5,970 nt of DNA from an uncultured Porphyromonadaceae bacterium (GTDB lineage: Bacteria > Bacteroidota > Bacteroidia > Bacteroidales > Muribaculaceae): the NCBI GenBank assembly GCA_900550025.1, contig URQP01000122.1, forward strand, positions 1 through 5,970. Direction: 5' to 3'. The notes beneath the pieces are model-generated. The model worked only from the letters and a program-made list of their open reading frames with translations. It ran no database searches and was not told where the DNA came from. A program made the translations under genes and the position numbers. Below are positions 5,892-5,970 of the stretch, in pieces (positions within the stretch are counted from its first letter, which is position 1; every line of letters starts with the position of its first letter).

Positions 5892-5907
5892 TATCATATT
5901 TTTGATA
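5892..5907. repeat. inverted repeat over the -35 region
   Basis: TATCA (5892-5896) and TGATA (5903-5907) form a perfect dyad with a 6-bp centre that ends in the -35 box. This is a plausible operator, but the arms are only 5 bp, so chance is possible. Confidence 0.3.
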
Positions 5908-5932
5908 GAGTAACAGGGGAATATGATATAAT
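5902..5932 (+). promoter_or_regulatory. promoter of the plus-strand gene at the right edge
   Basis: TTGATA (5902-5907) and a perfect TATAAT (5927-5932) are separated by 19 bp; with GATATA (5925-5930) as the -10 the spacing would be 17. The -10 is 27 bp ahead of the start codon at 5960, so the leader is very short. A 19-bp spacer is typical of promoters controlled by MerR-type regulators, but no regulator is visible, so that is only a thought. A second TATAAT at 5875-5880 has no good -35. Confidence 0.6.
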
Positions 5933-5946
5933 AAAATCAATATTCC
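5918..5946. repeat. inverted repeat spanning the -10 region and leader
   Basis: GGAATAT (5918-5924) and ATATTCC (5940-5946) are perfect 7-bp arms; one unpaired base further in, GAT/ATC extends the match. The dyad brackets the TATAAT box, where a repressor would block transcription. Binding is inferred from position only. Confidence 0.4.
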
Positions 5947-5959
5947 AATGGAGGAAACC

Positions 5960-5970
5960 ATGAGCAGAAA
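5960..5970 (+). CDS. start of a plus-strand gene, product unknown (partial)
   Basis: ATG at 5960-5962 follows GGAGG (5950-5954) with 5-nt spacing and a promoter 27 bp upstream. Only Met-Ser-Arg and the first two bases of a Lys/Asn codon are inside the window, so the function cannot be inferred. It is divergent from the hydrolase gene across a 275-bp region, an arrangement often seen with a regulator gene, but nothing here proves that. Confidence 0.7.

Noticed and set aside
1..5970. CRISPR array, tRNA or rRNA genes, insertion sequence or transposase
   Set aside because: I saw no regularly spaced repeats, cloverleaf or rRNA-like sequence, transposase motif or terminal inverted repeats on either strand.

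Overview
The window looks like a piece of chromosome from a gut-type Clostridia member (Ruminococcus / Oscillospiraceae-like Firmicute). This is inferred from fairly low GC, strong AGGAGG-type ribosome-binding sites, a sigma-A consensus promoter, and the gene types: a large secreted M64 metallopeptidase with a DUF6273 domain, Lys-rich Ig-like and fibronectin-III tails, and a Gram-positive NPQTG-type wall-sorting signal. The standard genetic code is in use, since the genes stop at TAA and TGA and Trp is TGG.

Layout from left to right. Positions 1-242 (minus strand) hold a ribosome-binding site for a gene that starts beyond the left edge, a 34-codon ORF with a good ribosome-binding site, and three abutting inverted repeats, the first transcribed of which is a strong terminator. 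Positions 242-486 (minus) hold a decayed C-terminal tail of a wall-anchored surface protein: the start of an InlB/Flg_new-type repeat, NPQTGD, a one-base frameshift, then a membrane helix and basic tail. Positions 488-4213 (minus) are the one large intact gene, a 1241-aa secreted M64 (IgA-peptidase family) metallopeptidase. It is read from a textbook promoter (TTGACA, 17 bp, TATAAT) at 4250-4278.

Positions 4360-4787 are a small graveyard between two minus-strand terminators. It contains a plus-strand remnant of a BadF/BadG/BcrA/BcrD-type activator ATPase (CoA-dehydratase activase), fused in frame to an internal fragment of an SGNH/GDSL hydrolase that keeps the GTND block. Positions 4857-5684 (minus) are an alpha/beta-hydrolase gene interrupted by one in-frame TGA, which separates the nucleophile Ser from the Asp and His of the triad. 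Positions 5685-5959 are a divergent intergenic region with a possible gene remnant and a dyad-rich promoter. A plus-strand gene (Met-Ser-Arg-Lys start) begins at 5960 and leaves the window.

Taken together, this is a locus centred on one intact extracellular protease and surrounded by several independently damaged genes. The genes do not form an obvious pathway. I do not see a clearly new multi-gene system. The most notable points are the modular architecture of the protease, the broken anchor directly behind it (whose helix is in the protease's own frame), the chimeric remnant ORF, and the nonsense-split hydrolase.
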